Below, in pieces: positions 1 through 9,211 of a stretch of DNA of 64,000 nt; positions within the stretch are counted from its first letter, which is position 1, and every line of letters begins with the position of its first letter. The stretch spans positions 1-64,000 of the forward strand of contig JADZDD010000013.1 in assembly GCA_020851235.1 (NCBI GenBank), given 5' to 3'. Below the pieces are notes generated by a model, which saw nothing but the letters and a program-made list of their open reading frames with translations, did not search any database and was not told where the DNA came from. A program made the translations under genes and the position numbers. This DNA comes from Burkholderiales bacterium. Its GTDB lineage: Bacteria; Pseudomonadota; Gammaproteobacteria; Burkholderiales; Casimicrobiaceae.

Positions 1-8
1 CGTCGACC

Positions 9-842
9 ATGTCCACGCCGCCCGCCTGCATGCTCTTGATCGACATCGGCAACACGTTCCTCAAGTGGGGCGTGTTCCGTCCCTCGGCCGCCGGGACCGC
101 GCGCGACAATCGCGTGGCGTCGGGTCACGCGCTGCTCGAAGAGATCCCGACCCTGCGCCGGCCGCTCGCCAGGTTGCCGACGCCCGCGTCGATCGTGATC
201 TCCAACGTCGCCGGCACCCGCGCGCGCTCGGCGGCCATACGCATGCTGGAGACGTGGTCCGATGCCCCCGCGCCGTACTGGCTCGTGCCGCAGGATGCGC
301 AATGCGGTGTGACCAACCGCTACCGCGATCCGGCGCAACTGGGCAGCGACCGGTGGGCGGCGCTCATCGGCACGCGTCACCTCCTGGGCGCGCGGCCGGC
401 GATGGTCGTCGTGTGCGGCACCGCCACGACGATCGACTTCCTGACCGCGGATGGCGTGTTCAAGGGCGGCGCGATCCTGCCCGGCGTGGGCTTGATGCTG
501 CGCTCGCTCAACGAAGGCACCGCAGCGCTGCCGGACCAGGGCGGCGAATTCGCCGACTACCCCACACGCACGGTCGACGCGATCGCCAGCGGTTGCCAGC
601 ACGCGCAGGCCGGCGCGATCGAGCGGCTATTCGCGCACGAGCGGCAGACGACGCCCGACGTGACCTGCCTGCTGTCCGGAGGCGCCGCGCCTGCCGTCGC
701 GCCCCGGCTCACGATCCCCTACACCGCGCACGAGAATGTCGTGCTGGAGGGGTTGTATGCGATCGGCATGTCGCTGCACACGGAAGCGCTTCACCGCCGC
801 GCAAACCCCGCGAACGCCGAACGCGACGCTACCCTGCCCTGA
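9..842 (+). CDS. coaX: Type III pantothenate kinase
   Basis: Catalyses the ATP-dependent phosphorylation of pantothenate, the first step of coenzyme A synthesis, in the cytoplasm. The 277-residue protein carries the family signatures: DIGNTFLKWG from residue 12, GSDRWAALIG near 112, CGTATTIDF near 136 and GGAILPGVGLM shortly after. The ATG at 9 leads directly into the conserved first strand, so the start is probably right. In many betaproteobacteria coaX directly follows birA; here birA is about 24 kb away on the other strand. The 3' end overlaps the convergent TerB-like gene by 14 bases. Confidence 0.95.
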   Translation: MSTPPACMLLIDIGNTFLKWGVFRPSAAGTARDNRVASGHALLEEIPTLRRPLARLPTPASIVISNVAGTRARSAAIRMLETWSDAPAPYWLVPQDAQCGVTNRYRDPAQLGSDRWAALIGTRHLLGARPAMVVVCGTATTIDFLTADGVFKGGAILPGVGLMLRSLNEGTAALPDQGGEFADYPTRTVDAIASGCQHAQAGAIERLFAHERQTTPDVTCLLSGGAAPAVAPRLTIPYTAHENVVLEGLYAIGMSLHTEALHRRANPANAERDATLP

Positions 843-1764
843 TCGCGCTCATCACCTTGGACAAGTCGAGCGATCGCGCCTGCTCGGCGATCTGCGTCGT
901 GTACTGCCCCTGCATCTGCTTCGCCTGACCCAGCATCTGCGAAAACGCCTGCTGCAGTCCCGCGGCGTCGATGTTGCGGCCGCCGGCGTAATAGCGCTTC
1001 GCGACCTGGCCGAGCGCGTAGGTCGTGGCAAACGAGAAGGCGGCACCGGTCCCGGCGCGGCCGAGGCCGCCCAGCAAGCCGCCGCCGATGCTTCCGAGCA
1101 ACCCGCCCATGAGCTTGCGGCCGAACTGCTCCAGGTACTGCGAGGTGAGCCCGACGCCGAGGGTGGCGAGGAGATCCTTGATGTGCCCGCTGTCGAGTTC
1201 GAAACCGTGCGCCTTGCCGATGCGATACACCATGCGCATCTGCAGCGGAATGATCGCCATCGAGGCAAGCGACTGCGGCAGGAGTTCGAGCGCACCGTTC
1301 AGGATCGCGTAACTTTGGATCATCTTGTCGAGGTCGACCCCGGTGGCCGGGATCGTCGCGGCCAGCGCGCCATCGAGCGCGCCGCTGGCCGGCGACACGG
1401 TCGCCATGGTCGTCGCATCCTGCTCCACGCCCGCCGCGTCCGCGGGGGAAACGCCGAGCGCCTGCGCGAGGCGGACGAGAAAGTCGTGCTCGGCCGCCGT
1501 CGTGGCGCCGTCGGCGTTGCAAATGCCGGCCGCCATCTCGTAGGCGAGCCTCTTCTGCTCGGGCGTCGTGAAGGCCGCACCGACGCTCGCAAGCTCGGGC
1601 CGGCGCAGGAGAACCTCCTCGTACACGGCCGTGAGGTCCACGCCGTTGCCGAACGACGCCGCGGCGCGCTGGAGTGCCGCCCGCTCCCGCTCGTCGTTGT
1701 TGCCGTCGGCAAATGCCGCCATGAGACACAGGGTGAGCGCTGCGCGCTGCTGCGAGGCTTCCAT
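829..1764 (-). CDS. TerB-like domain protein with glycine-rich C-terminal segment
   Basis: A 311-residue protein. Residues about 5-130 resemble the helical TerB (tellurite-resistance/DjlA) domain: an acidic helix start with AAFADGNNDERERAAL, then a second repeat with AAGICNADG and EHDFLVRLA. The second half has DUF697-like features: LLPQSLASMAIIPLQMRM, then a glycine-rich hydrophobic stretch (GGLLGSIGGGLLGGLGRAG) that could sit in or on a membrane. No catalytic motif is visible. It is a single gene, convergent with coaX and divergent from the thiolase. The biochemical role is unknown; the family name does not prove tellurite resistance. Confidence 0.75.
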   Translation of the reverse strand: MEASQQRAALTLCLMAAFADGNNDERERAALQRAAASFGNGVDLTAVYEEVLLRRPELASVGAAFTTPEQKRLAYEMAAGICNADGATTAAEHDFLVRLAQALGVSPADAAGVEQDATTMATVSPASGALDGALAATIPATGVDLDKMIQSYAILNGALELLPQSLASMAIIPLQMRMVYRIGKAHGFELDSGHIKDLLATLGVGLTSQYLEQFGRKLMGGLLGSIGGGLLGGLGRAGTGAAFSFATTYALGQVAKRYYAGGRNIDAAGLQQAFSQMLGQAKQMQGQYTTQIAEQARSLDLSKVMSAIRAG

Positions 1765-1834
1765 GGGCGAGGCCCGTCGTCGGTAGGGAAAGCGAGTGTA
1801 GCGTACCGCAGTGGGAGCTTTTTGCGCACCGCAG

Positions 1835-1840
1835 TATGAT
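1835..1840 (+). promoter_or_regulatory. Candidate -10 element of the thiolase gene
   Basis: TATGAT lies 26 bases before the thiolase ATG, and a good Shine-Dalgarno sequence (GAAGGAG) follows at about 1854-1860. No convincing -35 hexamer is seen 16-18 bases upstream. Confidence 0.4.
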
Positions 1841-1866
1841 GACGGTCTCTACTGAAGGAGATTGCC

Positions 1867-3054
1867 ATGAGTGACCGCGAAGTCGTCATCCTCTCCGGCG
1901 TACGCACCGCCATCGGTGATTACGGCGGAAGCCTCAAGGACGTTGCGCCGAGCGAGCTCGGGGCGAAGGTCGTGAAGGAGGCCATCGCGCGGGCGAAGAT
2001 CGACCCGGCGAGCGTCGGCCAGTGCGTGATCGGCAACGTGATCCACACCGAGCCGCGTGACATGTACATGTCCCGGCTTTGTGCGGTCAACGGCGGGCTG
2101 CCGCATGCGTCCGGTGCGCTGACCGTGAACCGTCTGTGCGGCAGCGGGCTGCAAGCGCTGGTCAGTGCGGCGCAGTACATCCTCCTCGGCGACACCGACA
2201 CGGCGATCGCCGGGGGCACCGAGAGCATGAGCCGCGCGACCTACGCGAGCCTGACGCAGCGCTGGGGCTCGCGCATGGGTGACGCCAAGCTCGTCGACAT
2301 GATGACCGGCGCGCTCACCGACCCCTTCGACACCGTCCACATGGGCGTCACCGCCGAGAACGTCGCGACGAAATGCGGAATTTCCCGCGCCGAGCAGGAT
2401 GCCTTTGCGGTCGAGAGCCATCGCCGCGCCGCTGCTGCCGCCGCCGCGGGCCACTTCAAGAGCCAGATCCTTCCGATCGAGATCAAGACGCGCAAGGGGA
2501 CCGTGGTCTTCGAGCACGACGAGCACGTGCGCAGCGACGCCACGCTCGACGGGATGGCCAAGCTGAAGGCGGTGTTCCAGAAGGAGAATGGCACCGTCAC
2601 CGCGGGCAACGCCTCCGGCATCAACGACGGCGCCGCGGCGCTCGTGCTCATGGAGCGCGCGGCAGCGGCCGCCAAGGGGTTGAAGCCCATGGCGCGCCTC
2701 GTTGCCTACGGTCACGCGGGAATCGACCCGAAGATCATGGGGCTCGGCCCCGTCTCCGCGGTCAAGCACGCCCTCACCAAGGCCGGGCTCGCACTCAAGG
2801 ACATCGACATCATCGAGTCGAACGAGGCCTTCGCCGCGCAGGCACTCGGCGTGAGCAAGGAGCTCGGTCTCGATCCGGCCAAGGTCAATCCGAACGGTGG
2901 CGCCGTGGCCATGGGCCATCCGGTCGGCGCCACCGGGGCACTGCTCACGGTGAAGGCGATCTACGAATTGCAGCGGACGGGCAAGCGCTACGCGCTCGTG
3001 ACGATGTGCATCGGCGGTGGCCAGGGGATCGCCGCGATCTTCGAGCGCATGTAA
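1867..3054 (+). CDS. Acetyl-CoA C-acyltransferase (thiolase)
   Basis: Thiolase of 395 residues, the usual family length. It condenses or cleaves acyl-CoA with acetyl-CoA, either for beta-oxidation or for acetoacetyl-CoA formation as in PhaA/BktB/AtoB. All three catalytic motifs are present: nucleophile Cys91 in NRLCGSGLQ, His351 in GHPVGATG and Cys381 in TMCIGGGQG. The ATG at 1867 follows GAAGGAG by seven bases. It stands alone as a transcription unit, with a strong hairpin downstream. Substrate chain length cannot be read from the sequence; biosynthetic acetyl-CoA acetyltransferase is the most likely use. Confidence 0.93.
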   Translation: MSDREVVILSGVRTAIGDYGGSLKDVAPSELGAKVVKEAIARAKIDPASVGQCVIGNVIHTEPRDMYMSRLCAVNGGLPHASGALTVNRLCGSGLQALVSAAQYILLGDTDTAIAGGTESMSRATYASLTQRWGSRMGDAKLVDMMTGALTDPFDTVHMGVTAENVATKCGISRAEQDAFAVESHRRAAAAAAAGHFKSQILPIEIKTRKGTVVFEHDEHVRSDATLDGMAKLKAVFQKENGTVTAGNASGINDGAAALVLMERAAAAAKGLKPMARLVAYGHAGIDPKIMGLGPVSAVKHALTKAGLALKDIDIIESNEAFAAQALGVSKELGLDPAKVNPNGGAVAMGHPVGATGALLTVKAIYELQRTGKRYALVTMCIGGGQGIAAIFERM

Positions 3055-3070
3055 GACACCGACCCCGGCG

Positions 3071-3107
3071 GGCGGCAGGCGGCGCCTTCCGTCCGCCGCC
3101 GGCCGCC
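3071..3107 (+). terminator. Strong hairpin downstream of the thiolase gene
   Basis: The arms 3071-3084 and 3094-3107 pair over 14 positions with one mismatch around a 9-base loop, starting 17 bases after the stop codon. There is no T tract, so this is terminator-like rather than a canonical intrinsic terminator. Confidence 0.5.
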
Positions 3108-3151
3108 GTCCCTCGCGCGCGCATTGAACTTCGCGCGTGCGGGCCTGATCT

Positions 3152-4753
3152 ATGGCATCCTCGCGTGCCCGCTGCACCCCGTCGATGCCCCCTTCGTTTG
3201 CTTCCCTTCGTGCGCTCGCGCGTGCCCGCGGCTGGCCGGTCATCCGCAGGCGCGGGCTGCGTCTCGCGTCGTTGCTGCTTGCGACCCTGGTCGCGCTTCC
3301 CGCGCTCGCCTTCGATTTCGACGACGTCGCGAAGCGGGCGGCGCACCTCGCCGAACGCCCGTACAAGGCGCCCAGCGTCAAGCTGCCCAAGACGCTGCAA
3401 AGCCTCACCTACGACCAGTACCGCGACATTCGCTTCAAGCCGGCGCTGGCGCTGTGGCACAACGCCGGCCTGCCGTTCGAGATCCAGCTCTTCCACCCCG
3501 GCCTGTACTACGACCATCCGGTGCGCATCTTCGAGGTCGTGCGCGGCCAGCCGCGCGAAGTCCGCTTCGACCCGGATCTTTTCGACTACGGCAAGAACGA
3601 CGTCGACCGGAAGTCACTGACCGGACTCACCTTCGCGGGCTTTCGGGTGCACTTCCCGGTGAACAGCCCGAAATACAAGGACGAGGTGCTCGTCTTCCAG
3701 GGGGCGTCGTACTTTCGCGCGCTCGGCCGCGACCAGCGCTACGGGCTGTCGGCGCGCGGGCTTGCGATCGACACCGCGCTGGGCTCGGGCGAGGAGTTTC
3801 CGCGCTTCACCGAATTCTGGATCGAGCGTCCCGAGCCGGGCGCCAAGGAACTCACGATCTATGCCTTGCTCGATTCGAAGCGGGTCGCCGGCGCCTATCG
3901 CTTCGTGCTGACGCCGGGCAGCGAAACGGTCACTGCGGTCAAGGCACGCCTGTTCCTGCGCGAGAACGTGACCAAGCTGGGGCTCGCCCCGCTCACCAGC
4001 ATGTACTTCCACGGCGAGAACCAGACGGCGGTCGCCCGCGACTACCGGCCGGAGGTGCACGACTCGGACATGCTGCTCATCCAGTCGGGAACCGGCGAGT
4101 GGATCACGCGGCCGCTCGTCAATCCGCGGCGCCTGCTCGTCACCTCGTTCGCCCTCACCAATCCGGTCGGCTTCGGACTCATGCAGCGCGACCGTTCCTT
4201 CGCGAACTACCAGGACCTCGAAGCGCGCTACGAATTGCGCCCGAGCGCCTGGGTCGAGCCGCGCGGGGCCTGGGGCGCCGGGCGGATCGAACTCGTGCAA
4301 ATCCCCACCCCGGACGAGACCAACGACAACATCGTCGCGTTCTGGGTGCCCGACACGCCGCCGGCGCCGAAGACCCCGTTCGATTTTTCGTATCGCATTC
4401 GCTGGCAGAAGGACAACGAGGTCAAGCCGCCGCTCGCCTACGTCGCGCAAACGCGCCGCGGGCACGGCTATACGCGCGTTCCCGATCCGTCGATCGGCTT
4501 CGTGATCGACTTCGAGGGTGCCGTCTTCAAGAGGCTGCCGCCGGACGCGACGGTCGAGCCCGTGGTGAGCGCCGATGGCAACGCCGAGATCGTCGAAAGC
4601 CACGTCTTTCGCAACGACGTGACCGGAGGCTACCGATTGCGCCTGCGCGTGAAGCCGATCGACGACAAGAAGCCGGTCGAGCTGCGCGCCTTCCTGCGCT
4701 CCGGCGTCAACACGCTGACGACGACGTGGAGCTACATCCTCCCCCCCGAGTAG
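3152..4753 (+). CDS. opgG: Periplasmic glucan biosynthesis protein OpgG (MdoG)
   Basis: Periplasmic protein needed for osmoregulated periplasmic glucan (OPG) synthesis, thought to work on the glucan backbone made by OpgH. It has 533 residues as called. A hydrophobic export segment (LASLLLATLVALPALA) lies at about residues 38-53 and the mature start FDFDDVAKRA is typical of the family. The N-terminal extension before the signal peptide is long, and an internal ATG at 3185 would give a more usual signal peptide, so the start is uncertain. Family motifs include YDQYRDIRF, YFHGENQ and DPSIGFVIDFEG. opgH follows after 67 bases, the classic opgGH operon order. Confidence 0.93.
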   Translation: MASSRARCTPSMPPSFASLRALARARGWPVIRRRGLRLASLLLATLVALPALAFDFDDVAKRAAHLAERPYKAPSVKLPKTLQSLTYDQYRDIRFKPALALWHNAGLPFEIQLFHPGLYYDHPVRIFEVVRGQPREVRFDPDLFDYGKNDVDRKSLTGLTFAGFRVHFPVNSPKYKDEVLVFQGASYFRALGRDQRYGLSARGLAIDTALGSGEEFPRFTEFWIERPEPGAKELTIYALLDSKRVAGAYRFVLTPGSETVTAVKARLFLRENVTKLGLAPLTSMYFHGENQTAVARDYRPEVHDSDMLLIQSGTGEWITRPLVNPRRLLVTSFALTNPVGFGLMQRDRSFANYQDLEARYELRPSAWVEPRGAWGAGRIELVQIPTPDETNDNIVAFWVPDTPPAPKTPFDFSYRIRWQKDNEVKPPLAYVAQTRRGHGYTRVPDPSIGFVIDFEGAVFKRLPPDATVEPVVSADGNAEIVESHVFRNDVTGGYRLRLRVKPIDDKKPVELRAFLRSGVNTLTTTWSYILPPE

Positions 4754-4820
4754 GCGCGCGGCGTCCGGCGTCGCCGGTCGCACGTGGCCAAGCGTCGCCC
4801 CGACCACGAGTACCCCTGCG

Positions 4821-7040
4821 ATGGACCCCCTAGGCAACCGGCTGCGGGCGATGCTCGGTCGCGCCGGCGCGAGCAGCGCGGTTCGCATCGATGCGCGCGG
4901 CCACGCCCGCCTCGTCACCACCCCCGACCTCGTGCGCAGCCCCATGGGTCCGCGACCGTGGCGCGGCCGCGGCGACGCCGATCTCGCACCACCGCGTGCG
5001 ACCGCGCGAACGACGTGGTCGCGTGCTGCGAATCGGCGTCGCTTCGTGCTGCTCGGTCTCGTGCTCGGCCTCACCTGGCTCGCCACCGTGATGATGAGCG
5101 CGGTCTTGCCCTACCACGGCACGCGGCTCCTCGAGATCGCGATCCTCGTGCTCTTCGCGATCCTCTTCACGTGGGTGGCGCTCGGCTTCTTCACCGCGCT
5201 CGCCGGATTCGCGCTGCTGGCGAGCGGGCGCGATCGTTACGCCATTTCGCGCACTGCGGCACCCGACGCGCCGATCGCGGACGAGGCCCGGACCGCGATC
5301 GTGATGCCGATCTGCAACGAGCACGTGCCGCGCGTGTTCGCCGGACTGCGGGCGACGTACGAGTCGCTCGCGCGCACCGGCGAGCTCGCGCGCTTCGACT
5401 TCTTCGTGCTGTCGGACACGAACGATCCCGACCACCGCGTCGCCGAGATCGCCGCCTGGAACGACCTGTGCGCGAGCGTCGGCGGCTTCGGCCGCATCTT
5501 CTACCGTTGGCGCCGCCACCGCATCAAGCGCAAGAGCGGCAACATCGCCGATTTCTGCCGGCGCTGGGGACGCCGCTACCGCTACATGGTGATCCTCGAT
5601 GCCGACAGCGTGATGAGCGGCACCTGCCTTGCGACGCTCGTGCGTCTCGCTGAAGCCAACCCCGACGCCGGCATCATCCAGACCGCGCCCCGGGCCACGG
5701 GCCGCGAAACGATGTACGCGCGCATGCAGCAGTTCGCCACGCGCATGTATGGCCCGCTGTTCACCGCCGGCCTGCACTACTGGCAGTTGGGCGAGTCGCA
5801 CTACTGGGGTCACAACGCGATCATCCGCATCGCGCCGTTCATGCGCTACTGCCAGCTCGAGCGACTGCCGGGCCGCGGCGCGCTGTCGGGCGAGATCCTC
5901 TCGCACGACTTCGTGGAAGCCGCACTCATGCGCCGCGCGGGGTGGGGAGTGTGGATCTGCTACGACCTTCCGGGGAGCTACGAGGAGATGCCCCCCAATC
6001 TCCTCGACGAGCTGAAGCGCGATCGTCGCTGGTGCCAGGGCAACCTCATGAACGCCCGACTCATGTTGACGCGCGGACTGCACCCGGCGCATCGCGTCGT
6101 CTTCATGACGGGCGTGATGGCGTACCTGTCGGCGCCGCTGTGGTTCGCCTTCCTCGCGCTGTCGACGATCCAGCTCGCCTTCCACACGCTCGTCCCGCCG
6201 CAGTATTTCACCGCGCCGTACCAGCTCTTTCCGCTGTGGCCCGAGTGGCGGCCGGAGTGGGCGATCGGTCTCGTCACCGGCACGGCGACGCTCCTCTTCG
6301 CGCCCAAGCTCCTGTCGATCCTGCTCGTCCGCGGCGCGTCGACGGCGCGCCACGGCGGGCGCGCGGCGCTCGTGGCCAGCGTGCTCTTCGAGATCGTCGT
6401 CTCGGCGCTCCTGGCCCCCGTGCGCATGCTCTTCCACACGAAGTTCGTCGTGATGGCGCTCCTGGGCTGGGCGGTGCAATGGAAGTCACCGCCGCGCGAG
6501 GATTCGCACACGGGGTGGGGCGAGGCCTTGCAGCGCCACGGTGTCCACACCGTCTTCGGCGTTGCCTGGGCGAGTGCGGTGTACCTGCTCGAACCCGGAT
6601 TCCTGTGGTGGATCGCGCCGGTCGTTTTCGCGCTCATCGTCTCGATCCCGCTGTCGGTGTACACGAGTCGCACCTCGCTCGGGCTGCGCCTGCGTCGCCG
6701 CGGCATATTCGTCATCCCCGAGGAAGCGGTGCCACCGGTCGAGATCGCCGACACCGCGCGTTACGTGCGTGAAGCGCCGGCGCCACCGGGATTCACCGAC
6801 GCCGTGCGCGATCCCGAACTCAACGCACTCGTCGCCGGGATCGGCGTCGCCCGGCCCGTGCTGCCCGAAGGCGAGCGCGAACGGCGCGAGCGCCTGGTCG
6901 AGCGCGTACGCAACGACGGGCCGCAGGCGCTGACGACGGCCGAGCGCACGAAGCTCCTCTCCGATCCGCAGGCGATGACGGCGCTCCACGACCTCGCGAC
7001 GGCGAGGTCGACGTCGGGCGCAATCGAACCGGCGGCGTGA
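4821..7040 (+). CDS. opgH: Glucan biosynthesis glucosyltransferase OpgH (MdoH)
   Basis: Inner-membrane GT2 glucosyltransferase that polymerises and exports the beta-glucan backbone from UDP-glucose. At 739 residues it is shorter than the E. coli protein (about 850), mainly at the N-terminus. Two transmembrane helices lie near residues 72-95 and 105-130, followed by the cytoplasmic catalytic domain with VILDADSVMSG (the DxD motif), a conserved HDFVEAALMRRAGW, and DRRWCQGN (the QxxRW-type motif as RRWCQGN). Several further membrane helices follow from about residue 425. It is the second gene of opgGH, and no opgC/opgD-type modification gene is nearby. Confidence 0.93.
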   Translation: MDPLGNRLRAMLGRAGASSAVRIDARGHARLVTTPDLVRSPMGPRPWRGRGDADLAPPRATARTTWSRAANRRRFVLLGLVLGLTWLATVMMSAVLPYHGTRLLEIAILVLFAILFTWVALGFFTALAGFALLASGRDRYAISRTAAPDAPIADEARTAIVMPICNEHVPRVFAGLRATYESLARTGELARFDFFVLSDTNDPDHRVAEIAAWNDLCASVGGFGRIFYRWRRHRIKRKSGNIADFCRRWGRRYRYMVILDADSVMSGTCLATLVRLAEANPDAGIIQTAPRATGRETMYARMQQFATRMYGPLFTAGLHYWQLGESHYWGHNAIIRIAPFMRYCQLERLPGRGALSGEILSHDFVEAALMRRAGWGVWICYDLPGSYEEMPPNLLDELKRDRRWCQGNLMNARLMLTRGLHPAHRVVFMTGVMAYLSAPLWFAFLALSTIQLAFHTLVPPQYFTAPYQLFPLWPEWRPEWAIGLVTGTATLLFAPKLLSILLVRGASTARHGGRAALVASVLFEIVVSALLAPVRMLFHTKFVVMALLGWAVQWKSPPREDSHTGWGEALQRHGVHTVFGVAWASAVYLLEPGFLWWIAPVVFALIVSIPLSVYTSRTSLGLRLRRRGIFVIPEEAVPPVEIADTARYVREAPAPPGFTDAVRDPELNALVAGIGVARPVLPEGERERRERLVERVRNDGPQALTTAERTKLLSDPQAMTALHDLATARSTSGAIEPAA

Positions 7041-7048
7041 GGTCGCGT

Positions 7049-8413
7049 CTATCGGGGCGAGTCGGCGCGAGGCAACACGAAGGTCGCGACAAAGCCGCGA
7101 GCCCTCCCCGGCGGCGGTGACGCCAGCGCGAGCTTCGCACCGGTGGCGGAGGCGATGGCGCTCACGATGGCAAGACCGAGCCCCGTGCCATCGCCTTGGG
7201 CCTGACCGCGCTCGAAGGGTCGTGTCAGGCGGGCGAGCACGTCCGGCGGGACGCTGGGTCCATCGTTGGTCACGGTGAGGGTGCCGTCCGGGGCGAGGGT
7301 CACGGCCACCGGAGCGTCGACCGCGCCATGCGTGAGCGCGTTCTCGACGAGATTGCGCACGACGATCGCGAGCGCGTCGGCATCGATGGCGGCCGGGATC
7401 GACGTATCCGGCACCCCGGCCGTGATCCTCCCCGCAGCAGCGGGACGGCGCGCCATCTCGTCGACGACGAGTCGCACCACCTGCGCCGCATCGGTCGTCG
7501 TGCTTCCACGCAACTCCCCGCCCTCGGCGCGCGCGAGCTGCAGGATCTTTTCGGCGAGTCGCGCGAGCCGGCGCAACGCCGTCTCGATCTGCCGCGCACG
7601 CTCGCGTACGGCGCTCTCGCTCGTCTCGGCCGCCAGGCGCTGCGCTTGCGCGAGCGCCGCGGCGACCGGCGTGCGCAGTTCGTGCGCGGCGTGCGCGGTG
7701 AAACGACGCTCCGCCAGGAGTGCGTGTCGAAGCCGATCGAGGAGACGGTTGACCGCCTCGGTGAGGGGCACGATCTCCGCCGGTAGGCGAGCCACCCCGA
7801 TCGTCGACAGGTCGTCCCGGCCGCGTGCCTCCAGCGCCTGGCGCAGATTCCGGATCGAACCCAGCGAGCCGCGCACGACCAGCCAGACGCCACCGAGACT
7901 GAGCGGCACGAGAACGGCGAGCGGCCAGGCGAGTGCGGCAAGCGTGCGGCCGGCAACCTCGCGCCGATGCGCGAGCGGCTCGGCGACCGCGATCGTGAGG
8001 TTTCCTTGCATGGCGGCGTCGAAGTAGATCCGCTGCGTGGGCGTGTCGACGAAACCGACGCCGGCATACGGGGGAAATGCGGCGACGTCCGCGTTGTGCG
8101 AACGCAAGAGTACGGCACCGGCGGCGTCGCGCACGACGTAGGTGAAAAGATCGTCGCGCCGGCGCAGCGTCGAGATGCGCTGCGGCGGATCGCCCTCTTC
8201 ACGATTCACGACGTCGAGGACGGCGAGCGGCAACAGACGTTGGGCCGCCTCTTCGAGCGTGCGATCGAAGACGGCATCCATCTCGTGACGCAGCTTTTGC
8301 GCGGTCAGTACGGCAGCGACGATCCAAAGTAGCGCGACGACGAACCCCACCCACAGCGAGATCCGCCATTGCAGGCTGCGCGGCGCGCGTGGCCGCTGCG
8401 CCGCGTCGCTCAA
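7049..8413 (-). CDS. Two-component sensor histidine kinase
   Basis: Membrane sensor kinase paired with the response regulator just upstream. I place the start at the TTG at 8413, which overlaps the regulator's stop as TTGA; longer in-frame starts would run about 200 bases into the regulator gene. The 454-residue protein has one transmembrane helix near residues 18-40, a periplasmic loop, a second helix near 165-185, a HisKA motif HAAHELRTPVA (phospho-acceptor His about 243), and an HATPase domain with NALTHGA and GDGTGLGLAIV. It resembles the QseC/TctE/PmrB class. The signal is unknown. Context and nearby operator-like repeats suggest control of the divergent PepSY/apbE operon. Confidence 0.88.
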   Translation of the reverse strand: MSDAAQRPRAPRSLQWRISLWVGFVVALLWIVAAVLTAQKLRHEMDAVFDRTLEEAAQRLLPLAVLDVVNREEGDPPQRISTLRRRDDLFTYVVRDAAGAVLLRSHNADVAAFPPYAGVGFVDTPTQRIYFDAAMQGNLTIAVAEPLAHRREVAGRTLAALAWPLAVLVPLSLGGVWLVVRGSLGSIRNLRQALEARGRDDLSTIGVARLPAEIVPLTEAVNRLLDRLRHALLAERRFTAHAAHELRTPVAAALAQAQRLAAETSESAVRERARQIETALRRLARLAEKILQLARAEGGELRGSTTTDAAQVVRLVVDEMARRPAAAGRITAGVPDTSIPAAIDADALAIVVRNLVENALTHGAVDAPVAVTLAPDGTLTVTNDGPSVPPDVLARLTRPFERGQAQGDGTGLGLAIVSAIASATGAKLALASPPPGRARGFVATFVLPRADSPR

Positions 8414-9072
8414 GCCGCGCGTCCCAACCGGTAGCCGAGACCGCGGACCGTCGCGATGAGGTCGTGGCCCAATTTCTTGCGCAAGCGACTGACGTGCACT
8501 TCGATCGCGTTGCTCTCCACCTCCTCGCCAAACGCGTAGAGACGGTCCTCGAGCTGCGCCTTCGACAGCACCTGGTTCGGACGCTGCAGCAAGGCCTCGA
8601 ACAGCGCCCACTCGCGCGCGGTGAGATCGATGCGCTCTCCCGCGCGGTCGATCGATCGGGTCGCCACGTCGATCGTGAGCTCGCCGATGCGCACGAGCGG
8701 ATTGGGGTTGCCGGCGTAGCGACGGGCGACCGCATGGATGCGTGCGGTGAGCTCGGACAGATCGAAGGGCTTCACGAGATAGTCGTCGGCGCCGGCATTG
8801 AGCCCGTCGATGCGATCCGACAGGCGATCGAGCGCCGTGAGGATGATCACCGGCGTCGCATTGCCGCCGCTGCGCAGGTCACGCAGGAAGCCCACGCCGT
8901 GCCCATCGGGAAGCATGAGATCGAGCAGCACGAGATCGTAGGCGGCGCTGCGCAGATGCAGGCGCGCAACGTCGAGGCGGGAGACCCAGTCCGCCGAGTG
9001 CCCTTCGGCCACGATCTGGTCGCGCACCGCCGCGCCGAGAATCTCGTCGTCCTCGATCAGGAGGATTCGCAT
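8410..9072 (-). CDS. OmpR-family response regulator
   Basis: Winged-helix DNA-binding response regulator of 220 residues, like QseB/TctD/PmrA. The receiver domain begins MRILLIEDDE and has Asp51 in LVLLDLMLPDG as the phospho-acceptor; Lys of the LVKPF motif follows. The C-terminal winged helix includes LTAREWALFEALLQRPNQV and ends YRLGRAA. The ATG at 9072 is preferred because it begins directly at the conserved receiver strand; an alternative GTG lies at 9087. It is translationally coupled to the kinase (TTGA overlap). Four copies of a 9-bp box in the upstream intergenic region are plausible binding sites for it. Confidence 0.92.
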   Translation of the reverse strand: MRILLIEDDEILGAAVRDQIVAEGHSADWVSRLDVARLHLRSAAYDLVLLDLMLPDGHGVGFLRDLRSGGNATPVIILTALDRLSDRIDGLNAGADDYLVKPFDLSELTARIHAVARRYAGNPNPLVRIGELTIDVATRSIDRAGERIDLTAREWALFEALLQRPNQVLSKAQLEDRLYAFGEEVESNAIEVHVSRLRKKLGHDLIATVRGLGYRLGRAA

Positions 9073-9158
9073 GAGGTCGTATCGCACCTACGCGCGTGAC
9101 CCGGCCGCGCGCCGTGACGCGCTGCGTGGCGTGGCGCGTGACCCATTGCGTGGCGTGT

Positions 9159-9182
9159 GGCGTGGCACATGGCGTGGCACAT
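9159..9182. repeat. Perfect 12-bp tandem repeat (GGCGTGGCACAT x2)
   Basis: Two adjacent copies of GGCGTGGCACAT lie within a wider stretch (about 9120-9190) of imperfect GGCGTGGC-type repeats, between the response regulator and the PepSY operon. It is non-coding, and I see no established element that explains it. Confidence 0.7.
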
Positions 9183-9211
9183 GGCGTTGTGCTGCCGCCA
9201 TTGTCACCGAA

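Noticed and set aside
8414-8611. A longer start for the histidine kinase
   Set aside because: It would overlap the response regulator by about 200 bases; the TTGA overlap at 8413 gives a normal kinase length.
9117-9195. A CRISPR array
   Set aside because: The repeats are 12 bp, adjacent, without spacers, and no cas gene is in the window.
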